NCBI GenBank assembly: GCA_964407405.1
Contig: CAYOVH010000004.1
Location: 1 to 64,000, forward strand
Length of the DNA: 64,000 nucleotides
From: JASLCR01 sp964407405
GTDB taxonomy: Bacteria > Patescibacteriota > Saccharimonadia > Saccharimonadales > Saccharimonadaceae
Reading direction: 5' to 3'
Shown here: positions 34,433-43,568 of the stretch, piece after piece
Position numbering within the stretch: position 1 is the stretch's first letter
Layout: the number at the start of each line of letters is the position of its first letter
Program-made: the position numbers and the translations under genes
Notes under the pieces: model-generated
What the model was told of the DNA's origin: nothing
What the model saw: only the letters and a program-made list of their open reading frames with translations
The model's database searches: none

Positions 34433-35202
34433 TGCCAAAAAAGGAGCTAGGCCAACACTGGCTGACTGACAGATTTATCCTTGGTAAAATTGCTGATGCG
34501 GCTGATATATCGACCACAGATACGGTCCTCGAGATAGGCCCGGGGCCTGGTACGCTGACAAGCGAGCTTCTTTCCCGGGCAAAAAATCTCGTGGCAGTTG
34601 AATTTGACGAGGAGCTGGCACGAAAGCTTCCCGGGCAGTTTCCTGGCAAGAATCTAGAGGTAAAAAATGCTGATATTCTCTCATTTGATCTTGAGAGTCT
34701 TCCAGAGGGCTATGTGGTCGTAGCGAATGTTCCCTACTACATTACCTCAAAGATCGTCCAGAAGCTTATGACGGCGAAAAACAAGCCACGCACTGCAGTG
34801 TTACTCGTACAAAAAGAGGTGGCCGAACGCATCGCGGCTACCCCTGGAGATATGAGTATTCTGGCTATCGCCGCGCAGGTATATGCCGAGGCGAGTCTCG
34901 GTATTGAGGTATCAAAAGAATTCTTTATTCCACCACCAAAAGTGGATAGCCAAGTCGTGATTTTGAAGACCCGGAAGACGCCACTTGTGGCCGCAGAAGA
35001 GGAAAAAGCTTTCTTCCGTCTCGTAAGAGCGGGCTTCGCCGAAAAGCGCAAAAAACTCCGCTCCTCCCTGGCTGGCGGACTACACTTGGATAAACAGACA
35101 GTTGATGAATTGCTACAAAATGTCGGCATCAACCCCGAAGCCCGCGCCCAAGAGCTATCTATTGATCAGTGGAAGGAGTTGTGCTATGACCTCGGGCGTT
35201 AA
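34432..35202 (+). CDS. rsmA: 16S rRNA (adenine1518/1519-N6,N6)-dimethyltransferase RsmA/KsgA
   Basis: 256 aa from ATG 34432, chosen because MPKKELGQHWLTD is the normal N-terminus and the start overlaps the upstream stop. SAM site VLEIGPGPGTLT and catalytic NVPYYITS (NxPY) are present. It dimethylates two adenosines of the 3' end of 16S rRNA. The rpf-like/rsmA order resembles the rpfB-ksgA pair of Actinobacteria. It overlaps the next gene by 17 bp. Confidence 0.95.
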   Translation: MPKKELGQHWLTDRFILGKIADAADISTTDTVLEIGPGPGTLTSELLSRAKNLVAVEFDEELARKLPGQFPGKNLEVKNADILSFDLESLPEGYVVVANVPYYITSKIVQKLMTAKNKPRTAVLLVQKEVAERIAATPGDMSILAIAAQVYAEASLGIEVSKEFFIPPPKVDSQVVILKTRKTPLVAAEEEKAFFRLVRAGFAEKRKKLRSSLAGGLHLDKQTVDELLQNVGINPEARAQELSIDQWKELCYDLGR

Positions 35203-35851
35203 GATAGCCATTTCACAGGTAAAAGATGGCACAATGAAGGACGGCGCCAGCAGTGCAAAGATAGATGAAAACCGACGCGTCTTTTTAGAAAAGAACAGTT
35301 TATCACTACAGAAAAGCGTGCTTGTGCGGCTCGATTATGATAGCGAGGATTTCTGTCGTTACGATGTGGTCGATGAGGTCGCCCCGGGCGAGGGTATGGT
35401 GCGTGACGGTCGAATTGCCGATGGTCTGGCGACGCAGACAAAGGCCTTAACACTGTTTCTACCACTGGCGGACTGTATTGGTGCAGTGTTGTACGATCCT
35501 GAGCACAAAGCACTCATGCTCACGCACCTGGGTCGGCACAATTTAGAGCAAAATGGTGGACAGAGGTCGGTAGAGTTTATGGCAGAGAAATTTAACACCA
35601 ATCCGGCAAATCTCCAGATATCACTCAGCCCGTCGGCCAGTGCCGAGAATTACCCCTTGTTTACGTTTGAAAACAGAGGTATGCAAGAGGTTGTAGTCCG
35701 TCAATTTGTAGCTGCCGGAGTTCAACCGAGCAATATCGCGCAGTCCAGTACCGATACCACTACAGATACAAACTATTTCTCACACAGTGAATTTCTGAAA
35801 GGAAATCGTGAAATTGATGGCCGCTTCGCCGTCGTCGCGTGGCTAGATTAG
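35186..35851 (+). CDS. YfiH/PgeF (Cu-oxidase_4)-like protein, divergent
   Basis: 221 aa from ATG 35186, with GGAAGGAG seven nt upstream inside the rsmA end. The family signature ADC is present (PLADCIGAVLYD), then THLGRHNLEQNGG in place of the usual HAGWRG, and the ending NYFSHSEFLKGNREIDGRF resembles the family's FSyR...GR. The usual third metal ligand (Cys before the FS motif) is not seen, so activity as purine nucleosidase or peptidoglycan editing factor is uncertain. Confidence 0.7.
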   Translation: MTSGVKIAISQVKDGTMKDGASSAKIDENRRVFLEKNSLSLQKSVLVRLDYDSEDFCRYDVVDEVAPGEGMVRDGRIADGLATQTKALTLFLPLADCIGAVLYDPEHKALMLTHLGRHNLEQNGGQRSVEFMAEKFNTNPANLQISLSPSASAENYPLFTFENRGMQEVVVRQFVAAGVQPSNIAQSSTDTTTDTNYFSHSEFLKGNREIDGRFAVVAWLD

Positions 35852-35906
35852 ACAGAATGTGCCTACTCATTCTTTCTCTCGCTCCCTAGTGCTATACTAG
35901 TATCTA

Positions 35907-37391
35907 ATGGGAAAAAATCTTTACATCACGACCGCGATTCCGTACGTCAATGGCACGCCGCACATCGGTAATGCGCTTGACTATCTGTTGGCCGACATCT
36001 GGGCGCGTTATCAGGAGCAAAATGGGCACAAAGTACGATTTCAGGTCGGTACCGACGAGCACGGCAACAAGATAGCTGTAAAAGCCGCTGAAGAAGGGCT
36101 AACACCGCAAGCCTATACTGACAAAATGTATGTCAATTTTGAGACATTGATGAAGAAGGTCGGCGCTCAATATACTGATTTTATTCGTACTACCGATGGC
36201 CACCACCGGGGTGCCGTACAGTACATCTGGAATCAACTAAAGCCTCATATCTACAAGGATATCTACGAGGGGTGGTATTGTATGGGCCACGAGGCGTTTT
36301 TTACCGAAAAAGAGGTGACAGAGACTAATGGTGTGTGCCCCGACCACCAGACGCCGTATGAGCGGGTCTCAGAGGAGAATTATTTCTTGCGGGCGAGTGA
36401 CTTCACCGAACAGATACGTACGGCGATCGAGACAAACAAGATGCAGATCGTGCCAGAATTCCGCAAAAAAGAGTTTCTTGAGCTGATTTCTGATGGAGTC
36501 AAAGACGTATCGATTTCTCGTCCAAAGAGGTCGCTCAGCTGGGGAGTGGAAGTCCCGGACGATCCAGAACAGATCATGTATGTATGGCTTGATGCGCTTT
36601 CAAACTATATCACGGTGATTGGTTATCCTGACGACGAGACATGGAAAGAGTACTGGCCAGCCAATGTCCAAGTGGTCGGCAAAGATATCCTGAGGTTTCA
36701 CGCTGGGATATGGCCTGCTATGCTGCTTGGCCTCGGGCTGTCCTTGCCGAAAAAATTGCTGGTCCACGGCTTTATCAATGTTGGCGGCGCCAAGATGAGC
36801 AAAACAGTTGGCAATATTGTCGATCCCAATGAAGTTATCGATCAGTATGGTCTTGATGCCTTTCGCTACTACTTCTCTCGTCACATTCCAACCCAGGATG
36901 ATGGCGATTTCACCTGGGAACGATTCGAAACGGCCTACAATACAGAGCTAGCCAATGACCTCGGCAATCTCGTCTCTCGCGTGGCAAATATGATCGTCAA
37001 GTATCAGGCTGGTGTCATCGGTGATGCACCTCTGGGTGAGCATGATATGCGGCTATATCATCAGGCAATGGAGCGGCTGGCATTTGATAAAGCACTTGAT
37101 GAGACATGGACAATGGTCCGCAGCCTCAATCAGTATATTGATGATGTCAAACCATGGGAAGTCGCAAAACAGGTAGGTACAGACCCCGATGCTGAAGGAC
37201 ACCTCGCCGAGATACTAGCTCATTGCGTTGGCAATCTATTGCAGATTGGCGACCTCTTGGTGCCATTCCTGCCCGAAACTGCTGCAAAAATCCACAAGAC
37301 CTTTGAGACTGGCGTCATCGTCCCATTAGAAGGGGTAATGTTTCCCAAGATATATCAGCACACGGCCGAGCCACGTACCAAGAAAATATAG
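35907..37391 (+). CDS. metG: Methionyl-tRNA synthetase (short form)
   Basis: 494 aa. HIGH-type motif in YVNGTPHIGNALD, KMSKS-type motif in GGAKMSKTVGN, and the class I core throughout. It lacks the C-terminal tRNA-binding dimerisation domain of longer enzymes. The ATG lies eight nt after TGcTATACT (hexamer 35893-35898), an almost leaderless arrangement. Confidence 0.95.
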   Translation: MGKNLYITTAIPYVNGTPHIGNALDYLLADIWARYQEQNGHKVRFQVGTDEHGNKIAVKAAEEGLTPQAYTDKMYVNFETLMKKVGAQYTDFIRTTDGHHRGAVQYIWNQLKPHIYKDIYEGWYCMGHEAFFTEKEVTETNGVCPDHQTPYERVSEENYFLRASDFTEQIRTAIETNKMQIVPEFRKKEFLELISDGVKDVSISRPKRSLSWGVEVPDDPEQIMYVWLDALSNYITVIGYPDDETWKEYWPANVQVVGKDILRFHAGIWPAMLLGLGLSLPKKLLVHGFINVGGAKMSKTVGNIVDPNEVIDQYGLDAFRYYFSRHIPTQDDGDFTWERFETAYNTELANDLGNLVSRVANMIVKYQAGVIGDAPLGEHDMRLYHQAMERLAFDKALDETWTMVRSLNQYIDDVKPWEVAKQVGTDPDAEGHLAEILAHCVGNLLQIGDLLVPFLPETAAKIHKTFETGVIVPLEGVMFPKIYQHTAEPRTKKI

Positions 37392-37436
37392 ATATCAACC
37401 ATAAAGTGCTTATGTGTAAAATTTGTTGTGTAGATA

Positions 37437-37812
37437 TTGACATTAATTCATGTTTATGGTAATATGGAATCAACCTCTGCGAGGAGTGCAGGGAGGGAGG
37501 AGAAGCAGACTTTGTCTGTGTTCCGTCCCTGATGCGTGTGAGGAGTCGCTTAACAATTTAGCCAAGAATAGTTTTGCGACTTTTCATACATCGCAAACTA
37601 GATAGTCATGGGTTTTTAAGTACGTTTGAGCGGTTTATTTGCTCACGGAACAAACCCAAGACATCAACTCTGCAATTTACTGATTCCAATTCGTGCGCTT
37701 GTAGGCAAGATGTCCCAAGCGTCTTTTCTGCAAGCGTACGAAAACCATCCGGGGTTATGTTACGTGAAGTCCAGTCTAACTGGCACATGACCCCTTGAAG
37801 GAGGGATCGAAC
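37437..37812 (+). promoter_or_regulatory. Strong promoter and ~340-nt leader of the GC-rich secreted protein
   Basis: TTGACA (37437-37442), 17 nt, TAATAT (37460-37465), then a leader of about 340 nt with no credible ORF on the plus strand. It contains purine-rich GAGGAG/GGAGGGAGGAG runs near 37480-37505 and a CAGAC/GTCTG hairpin (near 37507-37520), and ends in AAGGAGGG (37798-37805) seven nt before the ATG. A leader this long suggests RNA-level control, but I recognise no riboswitch class. Confidence 0.5.
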
Positions 37813-39084
37813 ATGAAGACTCGTTTCTTCGGGCTTGTCACGGCCCTCATCGTGACTCTCGGCTTGACGGTGTTTGTGGCTCCGGCCGCGAACGCTGACG
37901 GCGGCGGTACTACCGTTACGGCTAGCACGGCCAGCAACGCCAAGATCGACGCCCGTACGACGGGTGCCGTTCAGGCTGTCATCGGCGGTCGCGTCCAGAC
38001 CGCTTGGGAGCATCCGGAAGGGTTCAAGGGCAAGCTGACGGCGAAGTCGATCAGGAAGGCCCCAAGAATCCGGGTCAACGCCCCGGGAGCCAACGCTTCT
38101 AGGGTGATCTGGAGGAAGTCGGGGCATGCGCCGCTCGTGGTGCTGCTCCCGGGTTCGCGAGTCCTGAACACCGGTCACGGCAACGTCAAGTTCGTCTGGA
38201 CCGTGACGAGGCCCACGGTGGCCAAGCTCACCAAGCGCGGTCAGTACGTCGAGGTAGCTCAACTGCTCACCAACGCTCAGTTGGCTGCCGTCAAGGCCGG
38301 GTCGCACGGGAAGGACTACGTTTCTGTCGGTAAGGTCAAGTTCCGCGGGAAGAAGCTGAACATCGTCCTGTGGTGCAAGAACCGCTTTGGCGGCAAGGGT
38401 CACCTCATTGTGAACCCGATCCAGCACCGCTACCCGGGCGACATCCTGATGGACGTCAGCCTCGAGGCGAAGCTCCTCAACGGGAGCGAGCTCGGCGCGA
38501 TCGTGACCTGCCCCAACGGCATCAAGGTCACGATCAACACCGCAACTTGGGGTAACTTGTCGGTCAGGTCCTCAATCCGGGTGGCAGCTTCGGCCGTCAA
38601 CGGAAAGGCGGTCATCGATGCCACGGCTGCGCTCGCCGCTACCCTTCAGTCGCAGATCGACCAGCGGCTGACGGTCAACTGCGGAGGGAGTACGCCTCCA
38701 TCGGTGACTCCTGCACCGTCTCTTCAGGAGATCAGCCTGATCAACATGGTCCTGGTGGGCAACAAGATCACGCTCACTGTGTCCGGAACGCTGGTGAAGG
38801 GTCACACCGCAGAGCTCTTTTGTACTGCGCTGAACGGTGGCACCATCATCGAAGGCAAGCGTCAGACTATTGACGCGAGTCCCTTCATCAAGTCGATCAC
38901 CTATGTGGCTCCGGGAGAAGTCCCGGATGTCCTGAAGGACAAGGAGGACAACGTCATCGTTCCGGCTGGGCACGACCGTGTGAAGTGCACGGTCACCCAG
39001 GACGATGGCCAGATTGATTCGATCATGACCGAGGTCGGGCCGGGTAAGTTTGAGATCATCAAGCCCATTCCCGATCCGAAGTAG
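37813..39084 (+). CDS. GC-rich secreted protein, unknown function
   Basis: 423 aa. A Sec signal peptide (MKTRFFGLVTALIVTLGLTV, probable cleavage after NADG or ANA) precedes a mature protein with few cysteines and a region beginning near residue 290 (TPPSVTPAPSLQ) that separates two beta-rich domains. No family recognised. Codon use is strongly G/C-ending, unlike both neighbours. The start is ATG 37813; a TTG at 37795 lies within the Shine-Dalgarno region and is not used. Likely horizontally acquired. Confidence 0.7.
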   Translation: MKTRFFGLVTALIVTLGLTVFVAPAANADGGGTTVTASTASNAKIDARTTGAVQAVIGGRVQTAWEHPEGFKGKLTAKSIRKAPRIRVNAPGANASRVIWRKSGHAPLVVLLPGSRVLNTGHGNVKFVWTVTRPTVAKLTKRGQYVEVAQLLTNAQLAAVKAGSHGKDYVSVGKVKFRGKKLNIVLWCKNRFGGKGHLIVNPIQHRYPGDILMDVSLEAKLLNGSELGAIVTCPNGIKVTINTATWGNLSVRSSIRVAASAVNGKAVIDATAALAATLQSQIDQRLTVNCGGSTPPSVTPAPSLQEISLINMVLVGNKITLTVSGTLVKGHTAELFCTALNGGTIIEGKRQTIDASPFIKSITYVAPGEVPDVLKDKEDNVIVPAGHDRVKCTVTQDDGQIDSIMTEVGPGKFEIIKPIPDPK

Positions 39085-39222
39085 AGTTGGTGTCTGCGGT
39101 GGCGTACGAGCAGTTTCTGCTCGTACGCCCCGCGTACATCACCTTAAAAACACGATGACTATCTAGTTTGCTTCCAAAGAGAAGAATATTAACGTTAATT
39201 TTTATATAAGTTAGGAGTTCTT

Positions 39223-40083
39223 ATGAAGAAATTAGCTTTACTCGTTGCTGCTATTGCAGCAATTCCTGCACTTTTTGCAGCGCCAGTGTTCGCAGATAGC
39301 CCTGGTCAGCTTTCAAACGGTGCAAGTAACTACAAGGTTCGTAATGTCACCCAAAATGGTGAATACAGCCAAAAAGTTGCTGCAGTTTGTGGAGATACGG
39401 TCAAGTATAGCGTAACTCTTGCAAACAGTGACTTTGGTCTTTTGAAAGACCTTACTGTAAAAGCAAATCTCGGTAGCGGTGCGATCAGCGCTTCTGCCAT
39501 CAACGCTGAAGGCAAAACGACAAGCGTATCCGGTAATGTAACCGTTACCCTTGCGAAAGGCACCTTGCAATATGTGTCTGGTTCGACAGTTCGTATCGCG
39601 AGCGATGGCTCTAATTCAAAGAGTCTGCCAGATGGCGTCGCAAACGGTGGTGTAAATGTTGGTGAATTGAATGGTTCAACGCAGATTTTTGTGCAGTTCC
39701 AGGCAAAAGTTGACTGCCCTACGACCCCACCAAAGAAGATTAAGGTCTGCGAGCTTGACACAAAGAAGATCATTACGATCAACGAATCAGATTTTGACAG
39801 CAAGAAGCACAGCAAAAATCTTGCCGATTGTGCAGAGAAACCAAAGCCAGGCGAGATCACTGTCTGTGACATCAAGACTGGCAAGGTTGTGACTATCAAA
39901 GACAACGAATTTGATAGCAGCAAGTACACCAAAGATCTGAGCAAATGTGCTGAAAAAGAAGCACCTGTAGTCACTGAACTTCCAACGACTGGTCCAACTA
40001 GCGGTATCTTCGCTGGCATCGGTCTGAGTGTTATGACTGCTGGCATCGCGTATATGCTTCAGCGCCGCAAAATTCTTGGCTAA
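39223..40083 (+). CDS. LPTTG-anchored surface protein with cysteine-pair repeats
   Basis: 286 aa. Signal peptide MKKLALLVAAIAAIPALFAAP; a DUF11-like beta domain (about 25-165); two tandem 35-40-residue repeats (171-206 and 209-246), each with two cysteines; then LPTTGP, a membrane helix and the basic end QRRKILG. This is sortase-substrate architecture. The repeats match residues 381-414 of the LPVTG protein at 23331. A TAGGAG Shine-Dalgarno precedes the ATG, and a 12-bp palindrome (ATTAACGTTAAT) lies about 30 nt upstream. Confidence 0.8.
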   Translation: MKKLALLVAAIAAIPALFAAPVFADSPGQLSNGASNYKVRNVTQNGEYSQKVAAVCGDTVKYSVTLANSDFGLLKDLTVKANLGSGAISASAINAEGKTTSVSGNVTVTLAKGTLQYVSGSTVRIASDGSNSKSLPDGVANGGVNVGELNGSTQIFVQFQAKVDCPTTPPKKIKVCELDTKKIITINESDFDSKKHSKNLADCAEKPKPGEITVCDIKTGKVVTIKDNEFDSSKYTKDLSKCAEKEAPVVTELPTTGPTSGIFAGIGLSVMTAGIAYMLQRRKILG

Positions 40084-40115
40084 AAGTCTGACCGCTCTAT
40101 CTTTCGCCTAAAAGA

Positions 40116-40129
40116 GAAGGATATCCTTC
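40116..40129. repeat. 14-bp perfect palindrome
   Basis: GAAGGATATCCTTC, between the LPTTG gene and the strong terminator. It has no T run and could be a protein-binding site or a minor stem. Confidence 0.35.
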
Positions 40130-40142
40130 AGGCAAAGTGAAA

Positions 40143-40174
40143 ATCACCCCCGTATCATAACGGGGGTGATTTCG
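40143..40174 (+). terminator. Strong terminator upstream of tatD
   Basis: ATCACCCCCG (40143-40152) and CGGGGGTGAT (40161-40170) form a perfect 10-bp stem with an 8-nt loop, followed by TTCGTT. Confidence 0.7.
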
Positions 40175-40182
40175 TTGTGAGG

Positions 40183-40195
40183 TATACTAGAGACA
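40183..40195 (+). promoter_or_regulatory. Leaderless promoter of tatD
   Basis: TATACT (40183-40188) seven nt before the ATG at 40196, immediately after the terminator. Confidence 0.55.
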
Positions 40196-40969
40196 ATGTT
40201 TGTCGATACACACTGCCACATCCATGAGTCGGGGTTTTACAAGGAAGACCGCGAAGAAGTCTACGTGAGAGCGATTGAGGCGGGCGTAACCATGATTTGT
40301 ATCGGTACGACTGAGCAGTTTTCGGCCGAAGCAGTTGCGTTTGCCAAGACGCACGAGAATACGTGGGTAACTGTCGGTGTGCATCCGCATGACACAAAAG
40401 ATGGCTGGAGTAAAATTGGTAGGATTTTGGCGACAAATTCACCGAAACAAGCCACCAAAACCTTGAGTAGTAAAATAGTCGGCATTGGTGAAATTGGCTT
40501 GGATTATTTCTACGACAATTCACCGAGAGAAACGCAGATTAGGGCACTTGAGGAGCAGTTACAGTGGGCAAAAGACCACAGTTTGCCTATCAGTTTTCAT
40601 GTCCGCGAAGCTTATGATGATTTTTGGCCGATATTCGCCAATTTTCCAGGGGTAAGAGGTGTATTGCATAGCTTCACTGATACGACCACGACCCTCGAAA
40701 AAGCACTCTCAGAAGGGCTATTTATAGGGATAAATGGCATCTCGACGTTTGCTAGAGATAAACAAGCCATGTTTGATGCAGTACCTCTTGAGAAAATGTT
40801 GCTCGAAACCGATGCGCCATTCTTGACTCCCATGCCGTATCGTGGTAAAGTAAATGAGCCAGCGTTTGTGAGGAATGTGGCCGAGTATCACGCCAATCGG
40901 CGGGGGGTAGAGCTCGAACACCTTGCACGAGTCACATCAGCAAACGCATCTTCGCTGTTTGGAATATAA
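40196..40969 (+). CDS. tatD: TatD family metal-dependent deoxyribonuclease
   Basis: 257 aa, TIM-barrel amidohydrolase fold. Metal ligands are visible: THCHIHE, Glu in GEIGLDYFYD, His in SFHVREAYDD, His in LHSFTD, and Asp in LETDAPFL. Role in DNA repair or quality control by family knowledge. It is a monocistronic unit behind the leaderless promoter. Confidence 0.93.
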   Translation: MFVDTHCHIHESGFYKEDREEVYVRAIEAGVTMICIGTTEQFSAEAVAFAKTHENTWVTVGVHPHDTKDGWSKIGRILATNSPKQATKTLSSKIVGIGEIGLDYFYDNSPRETQIRALEEQLQWAKDHSLPISFHVREAYDDFWPIFANFPGVRGVLHSFTDTTTTLEKALSEGLFIGINGISTFARDKQAMFDAVPLEKMLLETDAPFLTPMPYRGKVNEPAFVRNVAEYHANRRGVELEHLARVTSANASSLFGI

Positions 40970-41030
40970 CAGCCTCTCTCAAATAAACACCCGATCGCTA
41001 ATAACTTGTTAACTAACAGGGAGATTTATT

Positions 41031-41345
41031 GTGGTAAACAACCAGACCGCATCTAAAATTGAAGCAACACCCTTAACGCCAGAGACTGAGCTCGATTTTT
41101 GGGCTGCGTCCAAGCACGTTGAGCCTGCAGCCAGGTATTTTGATCGACAGCGCGAACTTGCGCGCTTGACCGCAGAGGTCGACGAAAGCTATGTCGTAGA
41201 TGGGGTAGGTCGGCTTGAGGAGTATGCCAATGCAAGTCCTGAAGTCCGACATGAAATGACGGGCGTGGAGCGGATTGCTCATATCGGTGTTTTGATCAAT
41301 GACCTATGTCGAGTTGAGGCTATTCGGGAGAATAGAGAAGCCTAG
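41031..41345 (+). CDS. Hypothetical helical protein
   Basis: 104 aa from GTG 41031, with GGGAG about 10 nt upstream. Charged and predicted mostly alpha-helical; no membrane segment or known motif. It is followed after 8 bp by another hypothetical gene, so the two are probably co-transcribed. Confidence 0.5.
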   Translation: MVNNQTASKIEATPLTPETELDFWAASKHVEPAARYFDRQRELARLTAEVDESYVVDGVGRLEEYANASPEVRHEMTGVERIAHIGVLINDLCRVEAIRENREA

Positions 41346-41353
41346 GATTCGGT

Positions 41354-41791
41354 ATGCCCAGCATCCTTCAAAAAGCCCTCTCGCTCGTCACTGGTACAGA
41401 AAGCCCTAGCGAAGCATTTAAAATACCAAAAAACTTTCGTCCGTTGAAAAAACTGACTGAGCGCGAACTGATCCAGCTGGAAAGCGAAATCGGGGGCAAA
41501 CTATTTGGTCCGATCCCGGCTGGGCACCGTCGGGAATTTTTCAATCTCGACAAAAATACCTGGATATGGCACGAAGAATACAAAGATCAGGGCGGCAAAG
41601 TACACACCACCACGACCCGTTATGAGGTCCAGGAAAAGAAAGTACTGAAAGCTCAAGATGGCGCGAAATACAGCTATGTCGAAGGTGAAGAATTGCAAAA
41701 TCTCGTCTTGGCGGTCCAGATGTATTACGAACAGGTGATGCGCCGAGTCTATCATCGCGATCCGGCGACCGGGCAGAAACTCTCAGCATAA
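41354..41791 (+). CDS. Conserved hypothetical protein
   Basis: 145 aa. Contains LKKLTERELIQLESEIGGKLFGPIPAG, an aromatic-rich core (NTWIWHEEYKD) and a C-terminal helix (LQNLVLAVQMYYEQVMRRV). It looks like a family common in Saccharibacteria, but I cannot name a function. Start ATG 41354, eight bp after the upstream stop. Confidence 0.55.
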   Translation: MPSILQKALSLVTGTESPSEAFKIPKNFRPLKKLTERELIQLESEIGGKLFGPIPAGHRREFFNLDKNTWIWHEEYKDQGGKVHTTTTRYEVQEKKVLKAQDGAKYSYVEGEELQNLVLAVQMYYEQVMRRVYHRDPATGQKLSA

Positions 41792-41808
41792 ATTGGTATA
41801 CTGAGTAG

Positions 41809-42969
41809 ATGAAGTCGTCGGAGCAAATTTACCTTGACTATGCCGCTGCTACACCACTCGATGATGCGGTTTTCGAGGCGATGCGGCCGTATTTTGCTGA
41901 GAAATTTTTCAATCCGTCCAGTCCGTATGCTCCGGCAGTAGAAGTACGTAGAGAGTATGATGAGGCAAAGGTGCGTTTGGCGCACACGTTTGGTGCCAGT
42001 GGCGGAGAACTCATCATGACAGCTGGTGCGACAGAGTCGATCAATCTGGCGTTTCAGGCATGCGAAGGACACGTCGTGACTTCGAGCATCGAGCATCCGG
42101 CAGTTCTTGAGGCCGCAAAACAAGGCTACCATACATTCGTGCAGCCAAATGAAAAGGGGCGAATCGCACCAGACGCTGTCAAGGCCGCATTGACGCCCGA
42201 AACAACCCTAATAAGCATCGGCCTTGCCAATAGCGAACTCGGGACCGTACAGTCACTTAGACGCATCGCAGCGATTGTCGATGAGGAACGGCAGGCAAGG
42301 GCAGGCGAGGGAAATATGACTCCCCTGCTCTTTCACTCTGACGCATCGCAAGGCTTTGGTCTAGTGGACGTCCATGTTGCTCGGCTCGGCGTCGATATGT
42401 TGACGTTGAATGCCAGCAAAATATACGGCCCAAAGCAAGTCGGCCTTTTGTGGCGCAAACCATCTGTCAAATTGGTGCCAAGTATCGTCGGTGGCGGGCA
42501 AGAGCAAGGGCTTCGTAGCGGTACGGAGAATGTTCCAGGGGTGATTGGTTTTGCTCTAGCTGCTGAGATCGCTGCTAGGAAGCGCAATCAGGAGTCAGCT
42601 AGGCTGGCAAAACTGCGAGATATGCTCGAAAAGACACTCGTTGAGGCTATGCCGACGATGATCATCTCGGGTGACAAAAAGCATCGCTTGGCCTCGCATC
42701 TCCATGTTTCCTTTCCGGGAATTGACGCGGAGCGACTGGTGTTTCTGTTGGAAATGAAAGGCATTTTTGTGGCTACAGGCAGTGCCTGTGCAGCCAACAA
42801 GCATACAGCGTCGCATGTCCTGGCTGCAATTGGGTGTGACGAATCTGTTATCAATGGCAGCTTGCGGTTGACGCTAGGCCGCGATATGAGCGAAACCAGC
42901 ATAGAACGAGCTGCCAAAGAGATCATTACCGCAGTCAATGCAGAAACCGAGCGGACGGGGGACGTATGA
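41809..42969 (+). CDS. iscS: Cysteine desulfurase (NifS/IscS class)
   Basis: 386-aa PLP enzyme that moves sulfur from cysteine to acceptors. YLDYAAATPLD at the start, PLP lysine in LNASKIYGPKQVG, RSGTENVPG, and the catalytic Cys loop GSACAANKHTAS. The short loop suggests IscS/NifS class I. mnmA lies downstream in the same run of genes, so this enzyme most likely feeds 2-thiouridine synthesis. TGgTATACT (hexamer 41797-41802) ends six nt before the ATG. It overlaps the next gene by 4 bp. Confidence 0.94.
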   Translation: MKSSEQIYLDYAAATPLDDAVFEAMRPYFAEKFFNPSSPYAPAVEVRREYDEAKVRLAHTFGASGGELIMTAGATESINLAFQACEGHVVTSSIEHPAVLEAAKQGYHTFVQPNEKGRIAPDAVKAALTPETTLISIGLANSELGTVQSLRRIAAIVDEERQARAGEGNMTPLLFHSDASQGFGLVDVHVARLGVDMLTLNASKIYGPKQVGLLWRKPSVKLVPSIVGGGQEQGLRSGTENVPGVIGFALAAEIAARKRNQESARLAKLRDMLEKTLVEAMPTMIISGDKKHRLASHLHVSFPGIDAERLVFLLEMKGIFVATGSACAANKHTASHVLAAIGCDESVINGSLRLTLGRDMSETSIERAAKEIITAVNAETERTGDV

Positions 42970-43568
42970 TAAAGTATCTTTTTGCAATATTTATTGCTCT
43001 TGTCATTGCTGTTGTGGCCATCGGAGTCTATCTCAGCCCTGACGATTTGGCGAAGTGTGGCGTTGCGCCAAGCGCAGAGCCGGGCTGCGAAAAAGCAGAT
43101 GCCATCGTGGCAGTAAGCGGCGGCAATACATCAGTTCGCACTGCCGAAGCGATCCGTCTATATAAAGACGGGTGGGCTGATAAGCTGATCTTTTCGGGTG
43201 CGGCTCAAGACGCCAATAGTCCGAGCAACGCCCTTGTAATGAAGCGCCAGGCGGTTGATGACGGTGTCCCTGAATCGGATATTATTATTGATCAATTGTC
43301 GCGTACGACACACCAAAATGCTGAGCGTACAGATGAGCTAGTCAAGGATTATGCGATTTCCCGCCTGATCGTCGTGACGTCGCCGTATCATCAACGGCGA
43401 GCTGGACTGGAATTCAGATCGGTTGGCAAAAATATAACTACCATCAATCACCCCGCAAAGGGCGACCCTGACTGGCCATGGTATTGGTGGGCAACTCCTC
43501 GTGGTTGGTGGCTGGCCGTCGGAGAACTGATCAAGATTGCAGCCGTCCATGCGGGAGGCACCAGATGA
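42966..43568 (+). CDS. YdcF/SanA-like DUF218 membrane protein
   Basis: 200 aa. One N-terminal membrane helix (about 3-24), then a DUF218 domain: DAIVAVSGGNTSVRTAEAI, KLIFSGAAQD, a His/Asn-rich motif in TTHQNAERTDEL and LIVVTSPYHQRRA. Family members act in envelope biology, but the exact reaction is not established. It is sandwiched with 4-bp overlaps between the cysteine desulfurase and mnmA. Confidence 0.8.
   Translation: MIKYLFAIFIALVIAVVAIGVYLSPDDLAKCGVAPSAEPGCEKADAIVAVSGGNTSVRTAEAIRLYKDGWADKLIFSGAAQDANSPSNALVMKRQAVDDGVPESDIIIDQLSRTTHQNAERTDELVKDYAISRLIVVTSPYHQRRAGLEFRSVGKNITTINHPAKGDPDWPWYWWATPRGWWLAVGELIKIAAVHAGGTR

Noticed and set aside
37606..38427. 273-codon antisense ORF over the GC-rich secreted protein
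   Set aside because: A by-product of G/C-ending codons in the true gene; the sense frame has a signal peptide and a good Shine-Dalgarno.
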